In this document: positions 47,717-59,430 of the stretch, piece by piece | How positions within the stretch are numbered: the stretch's first letter is position 1 | How the letters are laid out: each line of letters starts with the position of its first letter | DNA from: Oscheius dolichura | Lineage: Eukaryota > Nematoda > Chromadorea > Rhabditida > Rhabditidae | Assembly (NCBI GenBank): GCA_932521035.1 | Contig: OW051494.1 | Location: forward strand, 3,458,001 to 3,522,000 | Reading direction: 5' to 3' | DNA length: 64,000 bases | Notes under the pieces: model-generated | What the model was told of the DNA's origin: nothing | Database searches by the model: none | The model's input: only the letters and a program-made list of their open reading frames with translations | Translations under genes and position numbers: made by a program

Positions 47717-48120
47717 ATGCCCGGGAACGTTGAGTACGTGCACGTGGAGCCGGAGGAGCCGACGACCCCGCCGCCCTACATGGATCCCGGGAATGCCATC
47801 GCCAAGAAGAAGAGCATCGCTCAGAGTGGGCCCCTTCCTCCCTAAATAAATAAAAGAGAAATATTCAGAGAAGAAATCTCTCGCCGCTGGGATGGTGCCC
47901 CCGGACCGGTGCGCCCACTGCGGCGCCCACCCCCAGCACCAGGAGAACCCCGGTAGCCCCCTGCCTCCTGGCCCTAATTCGCCCGTTTTCAGTCTACATC
48001 TGGCCGGCCCCCCGTCCCGTCGACCATATCCGCCCCGACAATACCAAATTCTTCGGCTACGTGATCCTCATCGCCGTCATCATTTTCTTGCTCTTCGCCG
48101 CCTGCAAGTACCTCCCCTGA
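47717..48120 (+). CDS. Small single-pass membrane protein with PPxY motif (A)
   Basis: Three exons (47717-47825, 47869-47952, 47993-48120) join in frame to a TGA stop. The product of 106 residues has an N-terminal PPPY motif (TPPPYMD), a WW-domain/NEDD4-binding sequence. A Cys-His cluster follows (DRCAHCGAHPQHQ), and then a C-terminal membrane helix (FGYVILIAVIIFLLFAACKY) ending a few residues later. This is a tail-anchored or type III topology with a cytosolic PY motif. No family is recognised. It converges on a similar PPxY protein on the other strand. The ATG follows TTTGTAG by 2 nt. A poly(A) signal lies at 48172-48177. Confidence 0.75.
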
Positions 48121-48171
48121 ACACGGTCTCCCCCTCACTTATGGCCCCTTTTTCTGTACCCGATAAGACAT

Positions 48172-48177
48172 AATAAA
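48172..48177 (+). promoter_or_regulatory. Poly(A) signal AATAAA
   Basis: This hexamer is 52 bp after the stop of PPxY gene A and 13 bp before the stop codon of the convergent gene B, so their 3' ends overlap. Confidence 0.55.
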
Positions 48178-48189
48178 CCGGCATTTACT

Positions 48190-48543
48190 TTATTCGGAGG
48201 CTATAAAAATGACGGCTAGGGTGCCTACAATAATTACGGTGGGGACGAGGATGAGACAGACCCAGAGGACGAGGAGGCCTCGTGCGGAGGACGAGGACCG
48301 CCGGGGACGGGAGGATGCGCGGAGGCGGCAGGGGGCATACCTCGGCAGGGCGGGCGACTGGTGGCAGACGTCGGAGATCTCGTCGTAGGCCGGAGGGGCA
48401 CTGGGGGCGAAGGCCTCATTGGTGTAGCCTCTGTTCCTCTCTGGAAGAGGAGGAGGAGAATTAGTTATGGAGAAGAAGGGGATACCTGGCTGGAGAGAGT
48501 AGGAGCCGGGCGGGAGACGGGTACAATAGGGAGGAGGAGACAT
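48190..48543 (-). CDS. Small single-pass membrane protein with PPxY motifs (B)
   Basis: Two exons (48543-48486, 48440-48190) join in phase to encode 102 residues. It starts MSPPPYCTRLPPGSYSLQP, so a PPPY motif lies at residues 3-6. A second one lies in FAPSAPPAYDEI. A basic Arg/Ser segment precedes one C-terminal membrane helix (GLLVLWVCLILVPTVIIVGT). The layout (cytosolic PY motifs, basic stop, terminal helix) mirrors gene A, though sequence similarity beyond the motifs is low. Such proteins often recruit NEDD4-family ubiquitin ligases. An intron within the basic segment cannot be excluded. The ATG is 4 nt after TTATTTCCAG. Confidence 0.65.
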   Translation of the reverse strand: MSPPPYCTRLPPGSYSLQPGIPFFSITNSPPPLPERNRGYTNEAFAPSAPPAYDEISDVCHQSPALPRYAPCRLRASSRPRRSSSSARGLLVLWVCLILVPTVIIVGTLAVIFIASE

Positions 48544-48896
48544 GGATCTGGAAATAAGGCGGTGAATGGAAGGGGGCTAATCCGCGGGAGAAAGAGGCAC
48601 TGTACGAGGCGACAGCGAATCGTATCCCTTCCAGAAATCTGAGCAAACAGACGAATTTTATGGACAATTGAACTGGCAAAAACGACGACGGAAATCCAGA
48701 TGATCGTAAAGGGAAATGATAAAACGAAGGGCAGTGCACTTGGGGAAGCTCGGCGCCCCGAGACGGGGAGGATGGCCCCCTCCTCCCGGAAGACGGCGAC
48801 TTTTGACCCTTCAAAGATCTGTTTCCCCCGAAGGTGTCTGTCTGTTTTCTGGCTGTGTTTTTCCTCGTCGACAACAGACTGATAGGGGAGGATAGA

Positions 48897-49235
48897 ATGG
48901 CCGCCGCCATGGGTAACCTCCTCCTTCCTTCTTACTCTCTTCCCATTTTCAGAAGACGCCTCCACTTTCCCTGAATTCTACACCATTAAACCCGTAGATG
49001 TATCGAATAAAAGGTACAATATCTTAGTTTATAAACCCGTGGATTTAGAGGCAGTGTCCGCTTCAAGATCACCTTCGGCAAGGGACTGGACGAGTCGAAG
49101 AAGAACTCCCTGGCCGACGAGGAGATCCCCTCATCTGCCGTCTCTCGCACCTGTTGTACTCTCGTCCTGGGCGTCTTTCTTGTCGTCCTGGTTATCATTT
49201 TGATCCTTGTAATGAGCGTTTATTTGGTCGAGTAA
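48897..49235 (+). CDS. Small single-pass membrane protein (C)
   Basis: Three exons (48897-48912, 48953-49013, 49049-49235) join in frame to TAA and encode 87 residues: MAAAMEDASTFPEFYTIKPV..., a charged middle and a C-terminal membrane helix (CCTLVLGVFLVVLVIILILV) ending VYLVE. It lacks PPxY. It completes a cluster of three small proteins each with a single helix near the C terminus. The first coding exon is only 16 nt. Function unknown. Confidence 0.6.
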
Positions 49236-49536
49236 ATCTTGAAGTCGCCTGTTTCTGGAGCAAAGTGCACTTTGGTCACGTGTTCTCTACCTCTCCTTAT
49301 CGCCTTTACTCCTGTTCACACCTACGTTTCACTTATTGAGCTGATTTGCAGTTTATTTCAATGAGTTTTCCTCTATTTTTTTTCTTCTGCAAGCATACAT
49401 TTTGGCCAGACTAACCGCCCGGTTTACTCAAACGAGAACTCCCTAATTACGTTGTAATTACACTTGGAATTTTGCAAAGTTGAACCCATCTTTTCCGACA
49501 ATTTCATCTGCTTTTCTATTTCTTTTTCTACAAAAA
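49236..49536. other. Intergenic stretch
   Basis: About 300 bp with no gene. Composition changes back to AT-rich, and a pyrimidine-rich run precedes the next start codon. Confidence 0.4.
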
Positions 49537-51027
49537 ATGACGCCATCTCCTCAAGCAGCTCACGGAGAAAAGTATCTTCGACATATTCTCCGACAGGGCT
49601 ATCCCAATGAAGAAGAACGACATCAATTCAATCTCAACTTCTACAATGCCCATACTTACTCGAAAGATAACCGAAGGTTTCTTAACTACTTAATAGCTCA
49701 TATACATAGTTCAGTTAAGGTTAGATTTTTTTTCAGTGCAGTGCTGTTATTTTTTAATTTTGTGATATTTAGAGAAATGATCCACCTAGCTGGGTGAAGG
49801 ACAATTTTGAATTGCAGCCACTGTTCTCTGATGTGGTTAATCATTATAAAAGGAAGTATAAAAGTACTCCAAAGCCTGTGGAGAAAGAGACGGTAGCAGG
49901 AAAACAGTTGGTAGATGAATTAAACCGTAAAACGTATTTTCCACAGCTTACCGAAACCCCAAGAATAGTAATAAAAATTCCGAGAAAAGCGAGTGTCCTC
50001 CAGCACGACTATAGATACGAGGATACCAATAATAATGCGAAGCCTATCGTGAAAGAAACTGAAAAGAAGAGTGAAGAGCTATTAAAACGTAAAATAGAAG
50101 CCACTCTCTATGACTCCGAGGAAAACAAACGAATATGCAGCCCAGCCAATGGTAAGAATTTATTGTTAAAACCTTTTCCTTTGTTTTAGATTATCGGACT
50201 CTCAGTTCTCACAACCTGTCAGTTTCAAAACTAGGGCACGAAGAGAACAACGACTCAGACTTGGAATTTAGAAGAAAAGTAGCGAGAGACAAAGAGATCT
50301 TGTCAGGCCACTTCAAGAAAATACAGGATACTCAGCAACGAGTGAAGCAAGGTTTAGCTGGATACAAGGCCCAGGTTTTGCAGTTGGAAGAGGAAAACCA
50401 AATGGAACGGGAGAAAAATATAGTATTGAACGCAGAGCTCGAGCAAAAGCGAAGAGAAGCAACAGATATGGTGAAGCAAAAAGATGAGAAAATTAAAAAT
50501 TTGGAGAATGGAATAGACAAGCTGATAAAATTGTGCACAACTTTCAAAGATAATTATCTTGAGATGCAAGAGAAAAGCAAGAGAAAATATGAAGAGGATC
50601 TCAATAAATTGGTACAGCTGGACGGAAAGTTTCAAGAGTTGGAGAGGCAATTGGATAGACAGGAAAAGACGGTTGGAAGATTGGTAATGATGAATGCGGG
50701 GACTGGCGAGGACAAGAAAAGAAGTGACGAAATGGAAAAGATTCTCGAGAAGAAGGGATCAGACATTGTCAAGTTACAGGAAGAGCTCAACACAACAAAG
50801 GACCAGCTTTTTGTGGCACAGACACAAATAGGCAAAAGTGATGCTGCCATTCACTCTCTGGAAGAGGACATACGCTACAAGCATCAGACACTGCAAACAA
50901 TTATCAGCATGCAAGAGACAATTAGAAATTTGTCAAACGTTAGCCTATCATGTTTTTGCTCTAATTTTGATGGTTTTAGAATCAAAGTTCCAGCTCAGAC
51001 TCCAATAACACATCTTCTTTTCTCTGA
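49537..51027 (+). CDS. Coiled-coil protein of unknown function
   Basis: Four exons encode about 440 residues. The N-terminal 130 residues look globular (KYLRHILRQGYPNEEERHQF...). Residues from about 220 to the end are a near-continuous coiled coil rich in Glu, Lys and Gln (for example QVLQLEEENQMEREKNIVLN and KKGSDIVKLQEELN), in one long exon (50189 to about 50941). The end is taken as donor GTTAGC near 50942 spliced to NQSSSSDSNNTSSFL and a stop at 51025-51027; without splicing the frame runs on 28 codons beyond. I do not recognise an orthologue. A structural or cytoskeletal/centrosomal role would be typical but is unproven. Confidence 0.7.
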
Positions 51028-51764
51028 GATATACTTACCACGAAATACCTTCTGATTCTTATGCATGTAATACACAATATAATAAATTTCATTCCAGATT
51101 TTTTTGTTTTGTACCTTTTGAGTGGTATTACTGGAGGAATCTACCTCCCTTTCCTTCCTCGAACTTGAACAACTTTATCTGTGACCTCTTTGCCGTCTCT
51201 AGCTGGAGCTATCAATCACAGAGTACCGTGTACTTTAGTTGTTATCAGTCAGACTCGGTCCCAACAGGCTCGCTTCTTATTGTTTCCTTTCATTTTTTTT
51301 CCTCCAAACATTTCAATTTGAGTTCATGCGGCGGTTTCGAAATTGAAAATCGGGTATCTTTTCATCACAAAATCCAGATAATTTGCCGAAAGGCGCTGAA
51401 GTGCTCGAACCGTTGGAAACGGAATATAAAAGCTATTGGAACCTAGTTGTCACTGGCTAGAATCGAATGGTTAGCCAGTCTTATTTGAATCCCTAAACAT
51501 CTTTTTGTTGAATAGCATTTCCTGCCTTTACTCGCCTTTTTGGGAGAAGAACACCTCACAAGGGAACCTTTTCAGTTTAGGTTGGACTCGTGAGACGAGA
51601 CCTAGTCCATTCGAAAGAGGATCAAAAACTATCCACGAAACCGTTTTCCGTTTCTCCGAAATGGCTCGCGTTACGGAATAGCACGCCAAATCAGTTTTAC
51701 ATGTTAAATTTGTCAAAACTGGTTTTCGCTGTTGTATTCTAAAGATTGCAGAGTAAAGAATGAA

Positions 51765-51843
51765 GCGGTGGCAGAGTGGATAGTACGCTCGCATACAAAA
51801 TTTTTGCTTTTTTTTCGAACAGAGTTCGAGTCCCTGTTGGAGC
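51765..51843 (+). repeat. tRNA-like sequence in left foldback arm
   Basis: It has an A box and a B box with pol III promoter spacing, and a T arm of 4/5 pairs with loop TTCGAGT. The 5' GCGGTGG and the 3' end do not form an acceptor stem and there is a long T-run between the boxes. It is best read as a tRNA-derived SINE head. The mirror copy is at about 52137-52215. Confidence 0.6.
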
Positions 51844-52136
51844 AATAGCCTTTTGCTTTTATATTTTCACAGGAAAAACGATTTGCAAAGAGTAAAAGTG
51901 ATCAAATAACAATAATCATATTTTGATGGATAATAGCTGTCAACTGATACCCAGGATAAGTTTGCAGTCGTATTCGAGAATCATAAAGGGATTGTCATTC
52001 TTATGAGGGGGCCTTCCTTCTTCAACATCTGTCAGTCACAAATTTTCACATTTCTATGCTATAGGGTGTTATTTGATCACTTTTACTCTTTGCAAATCGT
52101 TTTTCCTGTGAAAATATAAAAGCAAAAGGCTATTGC

Positions 52137-52215
52137 TCCAACAGGGACTCGAACTCTGTTCGAAAAAAAGCAAAAATTTTGTATGCGAGCGTACTGTCCA
52201 CTCTGCCACCGCTTC
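52137..52215 (-). repeat. tRNA-like sequence in right foldback arm
   Basis: This is the mirror copy of the left-arm tRNA-like head, one base different in the A-box flank (GTGGACAG versus GTGGATAG) and one T shorter in the run. It is on the opposite strand, so the two heads point toward each other. Confidence 0.6.
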
Positions 52216-52434
52216 ATTCTTTACTCTGCAATCTTTAGAATACAACGGCGAAAACCAGTTTTGACAAATTTAACATGTAAAACTGATTTGGCGTGCTATT
52301 CCGTAACGCGAGCCATTTCGGAGAAACGGAAAACGGTTTCGTGGATAGTTTTTGATCCTCTTTCGAATGGACTAGGTCTCGTCTCACGAGTCCAACCTAA
52401 ACTGAAAAGGTTCCTTTGTCAGTTCCTTTTGTTT

Positions 52435-52996
52435 ACAAGGGGAGTGCACAAACTCGCACACGTCCAATAGGCGAATTTTGGGTCTATTATATAGCCCTAT
52501 AGTAGTGATGTAAAAGGGGAAAAAATCAGCTGCCCCATGCATAGTTTCGAGGAGCTAGGTCGATCCGAAGTTATAAAAAAACCCCACTTTTGGGCCATTT
52601 TGGCGCCCTCATAACTTTTGAATATTATATCGCAGAGGGGTCAAATCAAGTTTTCCACATACAGAAAGACGGGCTGTATCAGTACAGTACAAAAAAAGAT
52701 CTAGCGCTGACGAAGAATTTGACTGAATTTATCGTAATCCGCGCCCTGTGTATGTATTGGCTCTATGGCGTAGTAGGGGAAAACTCGATTGCTTTCAGCC
52801 ACCTCCACATTGATGTCAATCGTTAGATCTCAGTCTATCTTATAGCTTTTGTTCTTGGAGCGAAACAATCGGTCCTACAAGCAGTCTAGAGACAACCATT
52901 TTTCCTGAAGGACCTCCTGGTTTAATTCGATGAAAGGAACGAGTCTCTCTCGGTTATTTGGGGTCTTATTCCATTCACTTTGTGCACTCCCCTTGT
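52435..52996. repeat. 18-bp perfect inverted repeat pair, possible non-autonomous element
   Basis: ACAAGGGGAGTGCACAAA (52435-52452) recurs as its exact reverse complement at 52979-52996, bounding 526 bp with no coding frame of note. The outward ends are compatible with short terminal inverted repeats of a MITE-like element, but target-site duplications are not obvious. Confidence 0.5.
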
Positions 52997-53057
52997 TAGT
53001 TTCACTGCGATTAACCAGCAGTGACCGACAACAGGTCTCAGTCGTCCCAACCAGTGT

Positions 53058-53144
53058 GCTCTGTTGGCGCAGTCGGTTAGCGCGTCGTACTTATAGTTCA
53101 ATTTAAGCAATGCGAAGGTCAGCAGTTCGAGCCTGCTACAGAGC
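53058..53144 (+). tRNA. tRNA-Ile (anticodon UAU), intron-containing
   Basis: It folds as a full cloverleaf. The acceptor stem is GCTCTGT/ACAGAGC (7/7 pairs), the D stem GCGC/GCGC with loop AGTCGGTTA, the anticodon stem TCGTA/TGCGA and the T arm AGCAG-TTCGAGC-CTGCT. The loop reads C-T-TAT-A with anticodon TAT at 53092-53094. A 14-nt intron (53096-53109) follows position 37, and the A at 53110 completes the loop. Eukaryotic tRNA-Ile(UAU) genes commonly carry an intron there. The A box TGGCGCAGTCGG and B box AGTTCGAGCC are intact. It appears functional although embedded in repeats. Confidence 0.88.
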
Positions 53145-53179
53145 AGAACATTTTTGCTTTTGTTCTTTCTTATTTTCGC

Positions 53180-53872
53180 AAGGGAAGGATTCATGTTCGG
53201 CATGAATTGTTTCATTTTTTTTAGACAGTCTTGTAGAGAAGTTTCTGGCGAGCATTACATATTTGTCCGATTTTGCTAAAATCGCGTATTAGTAGAGGAA
53301 AACGCAAAATAAGTTTCAATACTAAACCCGTTTTTGGACTTGTCTATTTTCCATTCTCCCTCTAAAATTTTGGAGCGGTGGCTGAGAGGATAGTGCACTC
53401 GACCACTAAACTTTCAGTGATTTTTCAACTTGCATTCAATTTTTCCAAGGGACCAAGTCATTTTTGTACTTTTTTGGGGGGTGATTGGCACCTATTGTTT
53501 CTGTCCTAAAACTCACAATTACGTTGGAGAGGAGAATACTGGACTCACGGGTGATGGCGGAATTTTCACAGCAGAAGGGTGCGGAAACACCTTCTCGCCC
53601 TTTTTACCGCATATAAAGGGGAAGGAGTCGAAAACTGATTCAATCATCCTCAAAAAAGTACAAAAATGACTTGGTCCCTTGGAAAAATTGAACCCAAGTT
53701 CAAAAAAAATCAAAATTTATATTTGTTTTGTATTGAAAGTCATTTTGCGTTTTCCTCCTCTAAAACGCGATTTTAGCAAAATCGGAAGAATATGTCATGT
53801 TCGCCAAAAACTTCTCTACAAGACGGTTCCAAAAAATTGAAACAAATCATGCCGAGCATGTATCCTTCCCTT
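53180..53872. mobile_element. Second, diverged foldback repeat
   Basis: The left arm (about 53180-53476) and right arm (about 53651-53872) are inverted copies at roughly 85% identity. Matching blocks include AAGGGAAGGAT/ATCCTTCCCTT, CTTGTAGAGAAGTTT, and CCAAGGGACCAAGTCATTTT. The left arm has about 85 extra bases carrying another tRNA-like A box (GGAGCGGTGGCTGAGAGG). It is older than the neighbouring foldback but of the same general design, suggesting a family of elements in this genome. Confidence 0.6.
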
Positions 53873-53967
53873 GTCAGGCGAAATCATAGGATTTCGGGTA
53901 AAATTAATGCTGAAATTAGGTCAGACTCATTCTTGAACATCTATTAGAGACAAAGAAACAATTTTAG

Positions 53968-56230
<2,263 letters not shown>

Positions 56231-56237
56231 GCCCCCG

Positions 56238-56243
56238 AATAAA
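56238..56243 (+). promoter_or_regulatory. Poly(A) signal AATAAA
   Basis: It starts 8 nt after the AGPS stop codon, implying a 3' UTR of only 20-40 nt. The unc-47 start is 166 bp further on. Confidence 0.6.
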
Positions 56244-56408
56244 TTCTGTCTGTCCTTCGAGATGTTTCATTGCTCATTTTAATCCTCCTCCGGGCCCCGC
56301 TCGAGCACCCTTCGCCCACTCCTAATAACGGCTCCTATAGCTCCGGGGGCCATTAGGGTCTCCCCCATTCGCGCCTCCCAATAAGACGGGCCTCGTCTCG
56401 GCTTAGAG

Positions 56409-59337
56409 ATGCCGACCTCCGATCACGTCCATTTCCGAGGTACTTCGTCTCCCTCCTCCTCCTCCCTCTGTCCTCCCTCTAACACTCCTTGTCTCCTTTC
56501 TAACTCTTTCCCCTATTTCGCAATCCCCTTTCCAGGGATGCAGCCCCGGTTGCAGTCCATCCAGGACTGGAGCAACCGCCACCTGTTCACGTCGTCCCTC
56601 GACTACTGGAACCAGGAGCCGCCGGCCACCGAGACCTTCTCCGTACAGAACACCAATTACGGTAGATACTAACCAGCTTCTATCCAACTTCTCGTCAGGT
56701 GCCACCCACGGCAATGACAGTATCCCGGAGGAGGACGGCCCGGTGGAGGATGCGCCGCCAGATGATCCCCATGCCGGCAGTAGGCCTCCTCCCTCCCCGC
56801 AAAACCTTCGAATACATTTTAGCCGGGGAAAAGATTACGGCCCTCCAAGCGGCCTGGAATGTGACCAACGCCATCCAGGGAATGTTCATCGTGGGGCTGC
56901 CGATTGCGGTCAAAGTCGGGGGATGGTGGTCGGTGGGGGCCATGGTCGGCGTGGCCTACATCTGCTACTGGACGGGGCTCCTCCTGATCGACTGTCTCTA
57001 CGAGGGGGACAAGAAGGTCCGCCACAGCTACAGAGAGGTATTGATGGTTACAAAAGCCGACTCCCTCCAGGTGGCCGAGTTCTACCGACCGGGATTCGGC
57101 AAATGGGTCCTGGCGGCCCAGCTGACCGAGCTCCTCTCCACCTGTATCATCTACCTCGTTCTGGCAGCCGACTTACTTCAGAGCTGCTTTCCCAGCATAG
57201 GTAATTCAAACCAAAAAGTTCTAAAAGAGAACATGTAGATAAACCGGCATGGATGATGCTGGTCGCGGCTATTCTGCTGGCATGTGCCCTTCTCGACTCC
57301 CTCATCTTAGTTTCCCAGCTTTCTTTTGCCAATGCCGTCTCTCACCTCATAGTCAATGCAATAATGCTCATCTATTGTCTTTCTGAAATACGGAACTGGT
57401 CCCTTGGTTCAGTCACTTTTCGGCTAGACATCCAAACCTTACCCACTATGATTGGGGTCGTTGTCTTCGGCTATACTTCTCATATATTTTTGCCAAGTTT
57501 AGAAGGAAGTATGCAAGTAATAGATCCCAGTAGTTCAAAACAATTTTTGATTTTTAGAATCCAAAGGAGTTCAAATGGATGCTTGGATGGTCCCATATTG
57601 CAGCGGCTGCCTTCAAAGCGATATTTGGATTATTTGGGTATCTGACTTTTGCAGATTTGACACAAGTATGAATCGAGTAATAATCAGAACCACCATTACA
57701 TTTAGCAAGAGATCAGTAATTCTCTTCCTAACCAAGGTTTCAAAGCAGTTGTCAACTTAGTTCTTGTTGTAAAGGCTCTGCTATCATACCCACTGCCCTT
57801 TTATGCAGCAGTTCAACTGTTGAAAGATAATCTATTTCGAGGAACTAAAGTAACCCCTTTCACAGGGTTAGTGTCACCATAAAGAAACACTGATCGAGAT
57901 TTCAGATGTTACAGCCCAGACGGCTCACTTCGCGAATGGGCCCTTTTCCTGCGGATTCTATTGCTCATTTTTACATTGTTTATCGCCTTATCCGTTCCAT
58001 ATTTGATCGAGCTGATGGGCTTGATTGGAAACATAACAGGTAACAAGACAAGATATGGGGTAATAACAAATTTCATTAACAAAACAACTTTAGTTAACGG
58101 TCTCATCTGTGTGCTTGCCCTTGAGAATTCCGGTAACGCGAGCACGTCCAGCAGCTTTTCTTTCAACGAGAGCGCGGCGGTCCTTATCGAGCTTCAGCTT
58201 AGTCACGGCGACCTAAAAGTATATATTGGACTTGCAATAGAGAAATAGAAGGAAGAGCACGACACGTTTCCTTATATTCACTATCTCAATGAGCTTCTCT
58301 TAAAATCTACAGTCTAAATTAGAAATTATAATATCCCACCAGATAACTTGTAAGCTCAATCAAAAAGAGAAAGGAATATAAGAGAAAACGTACCTTTCTG
58401 TGCACGGAACAAGTTCAACTGAACCTCACCTTAGAAGGGTGGATTCCGATATGCACAGTAGATCCATTGGCCTTCTCGCGGGTAATTTTGTCGACGTGGA
58501 TGACGAATTTCTTACGATAGCATCGGATGACACGGCCACTGTTTCCCCTATGACGACCACGGGTAACGATAACTTCATCATCGACTCTAAAAAAAAAAAG
58601 AATAATTGATGCACTGGGGACTTCAATCTTTTGAATAGTCAATACATTTGTTAAAAAATACCTGATGGGAATAGCACGAATTCCATGTTTTCCGCGGAGC
58701 TCCTTGGTAAGAGGAGAAGACATTATTCTTCTGCGCTCGTGGGAAGGAGCATTGAAATGCTGTTTGCGGTTCTTGCCCGAGTCTCTGGTGACGAATCTGT
58801 TGAATTTCATCTTGGTACCCTAAAACCGTACACTATTTTGACCGTAAAGACAACAGAAGAAAAGCAACGAAGAAAAAAGTGACTGAAAAAAGTGAGAGAA
58901 TCACAAGCGCAGAGAAAATGAAGAATTTAGGCCCAGAAAAATTCGAGAGAGAAATTCAAAGGGTGGGGGCCTCTTTTCTGCGCGGGACCTATTGATTTCA
59001 AAAGCCCGCCTCTTTCGCGTTTCGCTCCTCCCTTTTTGAGAGGAAGAGGAACCGAACAGAAACAAAGACAAGAGTAAGACTGGAAAACAAAATGGAAAGC
59101 AGAGGGGCAGAAAGGGGGCAACACTGGAACAAGAAGAAATGACTTTCAGGAACGATGCTCTCCTTCATCTGGCCGGCCCTTTTCCATCTGCGGATAAAAG
59201 GAGCGTTGATGGTTGACCGAGATAGAAAATTTGATCAGTTTATTGTTGGACTGGGGTGCACTATATGCATTACCGGAATATACTTTTCATTTATGGAACT
59301 GCTACGAGCAATCAACAGTGATGACCCCTCTGTATAG
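56409..59337 (+). CDS. unc-47: Vesicular GABA/glycine transporter VGAT (with a nested gene)
   Basis: A multi-exon SLC32-family transporter: cytosolic acidic N terminus ([14 protein letters not shown]), first helix [19 protein letters not shown], then [40 protein letters not shown], a helix around [19 protein letters not shown] and [15 protein letters not shown]. The last part is [15 protein letters not shown] followed by [17 protein letters not shown]. It loads GABA or glycine into synaptic vesicles using the proton gradient. The codon between NIT and TML is split by an intron of 1,110 bp (58040-59149), whereas most others are about 40 bp. That intron contains the RPL26 gene on the opposite strand. 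The 5' exons are GC-rich and those after about 57.2 kb AT-rich. The start follows GGCTTAG by 2 nt. The stop is TAG at 59335-59337. Confidence 0.93.
58090..58810 (-). CDS. RPL26: Ribosomal protein L26 (uL24), nested in an unc-47 intron
   Basis: Three minus-strand exons encode about 143 residues. It starts [20 protein letters not shown], has [20 protein letters not shown] and the KOW-type stretch [20 protein letters not shown], then [20 protein letters not shown]. These match eukaryotic RPL26 throughout. It is a large-subunit protein near the tunnel exit. The ATG lies shortly after the acceptor GTTTTAG. The C terminus ([18 protein letters not shown]) differs slightly from the usual tail. The whole gene sits inside one intron of the VGAT gene, on the opposite strand. 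Confidence 0.95.
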
Positions 59338-59340
59338 GAT

Positions 59341-59346
59341 AATAAA
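59341..59346 (+). promoter_or_regulatory. Poly(A) signal AATAAA
   Basis: It begins only 4 nt after the unc-47 stop codon. The convergent FAM32A gene ends at 59431, so 3' ends are tightly packed. Confidence 0.6.
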
Positions 59347-59430
59347 TGATTTTAGTGCAGTGAAAATTTTATTTTCAATAAGTGTACATAAATCGAGAAG
59401 AATGAGCAATGTTCGACTAAATGAAACATC

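Larger units (their letters stand above)
51557..52421. mobile_element. Near-perfect inverted repeat (foldback element) with tRNA-like heads
   Basis: Arms of about 354 bp (51557-51910 and 52068-52421) are reverse complements with only a handful of differences, separated by a 157-bp unique spacer. Each arm contains a tRNA-derived sequence. On the plus strand it starts near 51765 with A-box TGGCAGAGTGG (51769-51779) and B-box GTTCGAGTCC (51824-51833). The acceptor arms do not pair, so these are tRNA-like heads, as in SINEs, and not intact tRNAs. High arm identity implies a recent insertion, inverted duplication or gene conversion. No transposase is present. Foldback transposon or two opposed SINE-like copies are both possible. 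Confidence 0.8.
51028..53967. other. Repeat island with foldbacks and a tRNA
   Basis: Nearly 3 kb with no supported protein gene. It contains the large inverted repeat, the 18-bp terminal inverted repeat pair, a tRNA-Ile gene and a second foldback, each listed separately. A short hairpin ACTGGCTA/TAGCCAGT lies at 51452-51479. Open frames in this block translate repeat arms and should not be taken as genes. Confidence 0.7.

Noticed and set aside
48461-48965. Two overlapping minus-strand frames of 149-166 codons upstream of PPxY gene B
   Set aside because: They run through the first exons of genes B and C without splice logic and have no domain features.
51765-51843. Possible functional tRNA in the foldback arm
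   Set aside because: A and B boxes are present but acceptor and anticodon stems do not pair, so it is treated as a tRNA-derived repeat head.
51528-52470. Open frames of about 95-105 codons in both foldback arms with nearly identical products
   Set aside because: They are translations of the inverted-repeat arms and overlap the tRNA-like heads. Their similarity reflects the repeat, not selection for protein.
51028-53967. CRISPR-like or tandem array in the repeat island
   Set aside because: Repeats are inverted pairs, not regularly spaced direct repeats, and the genome is eukaryotic.
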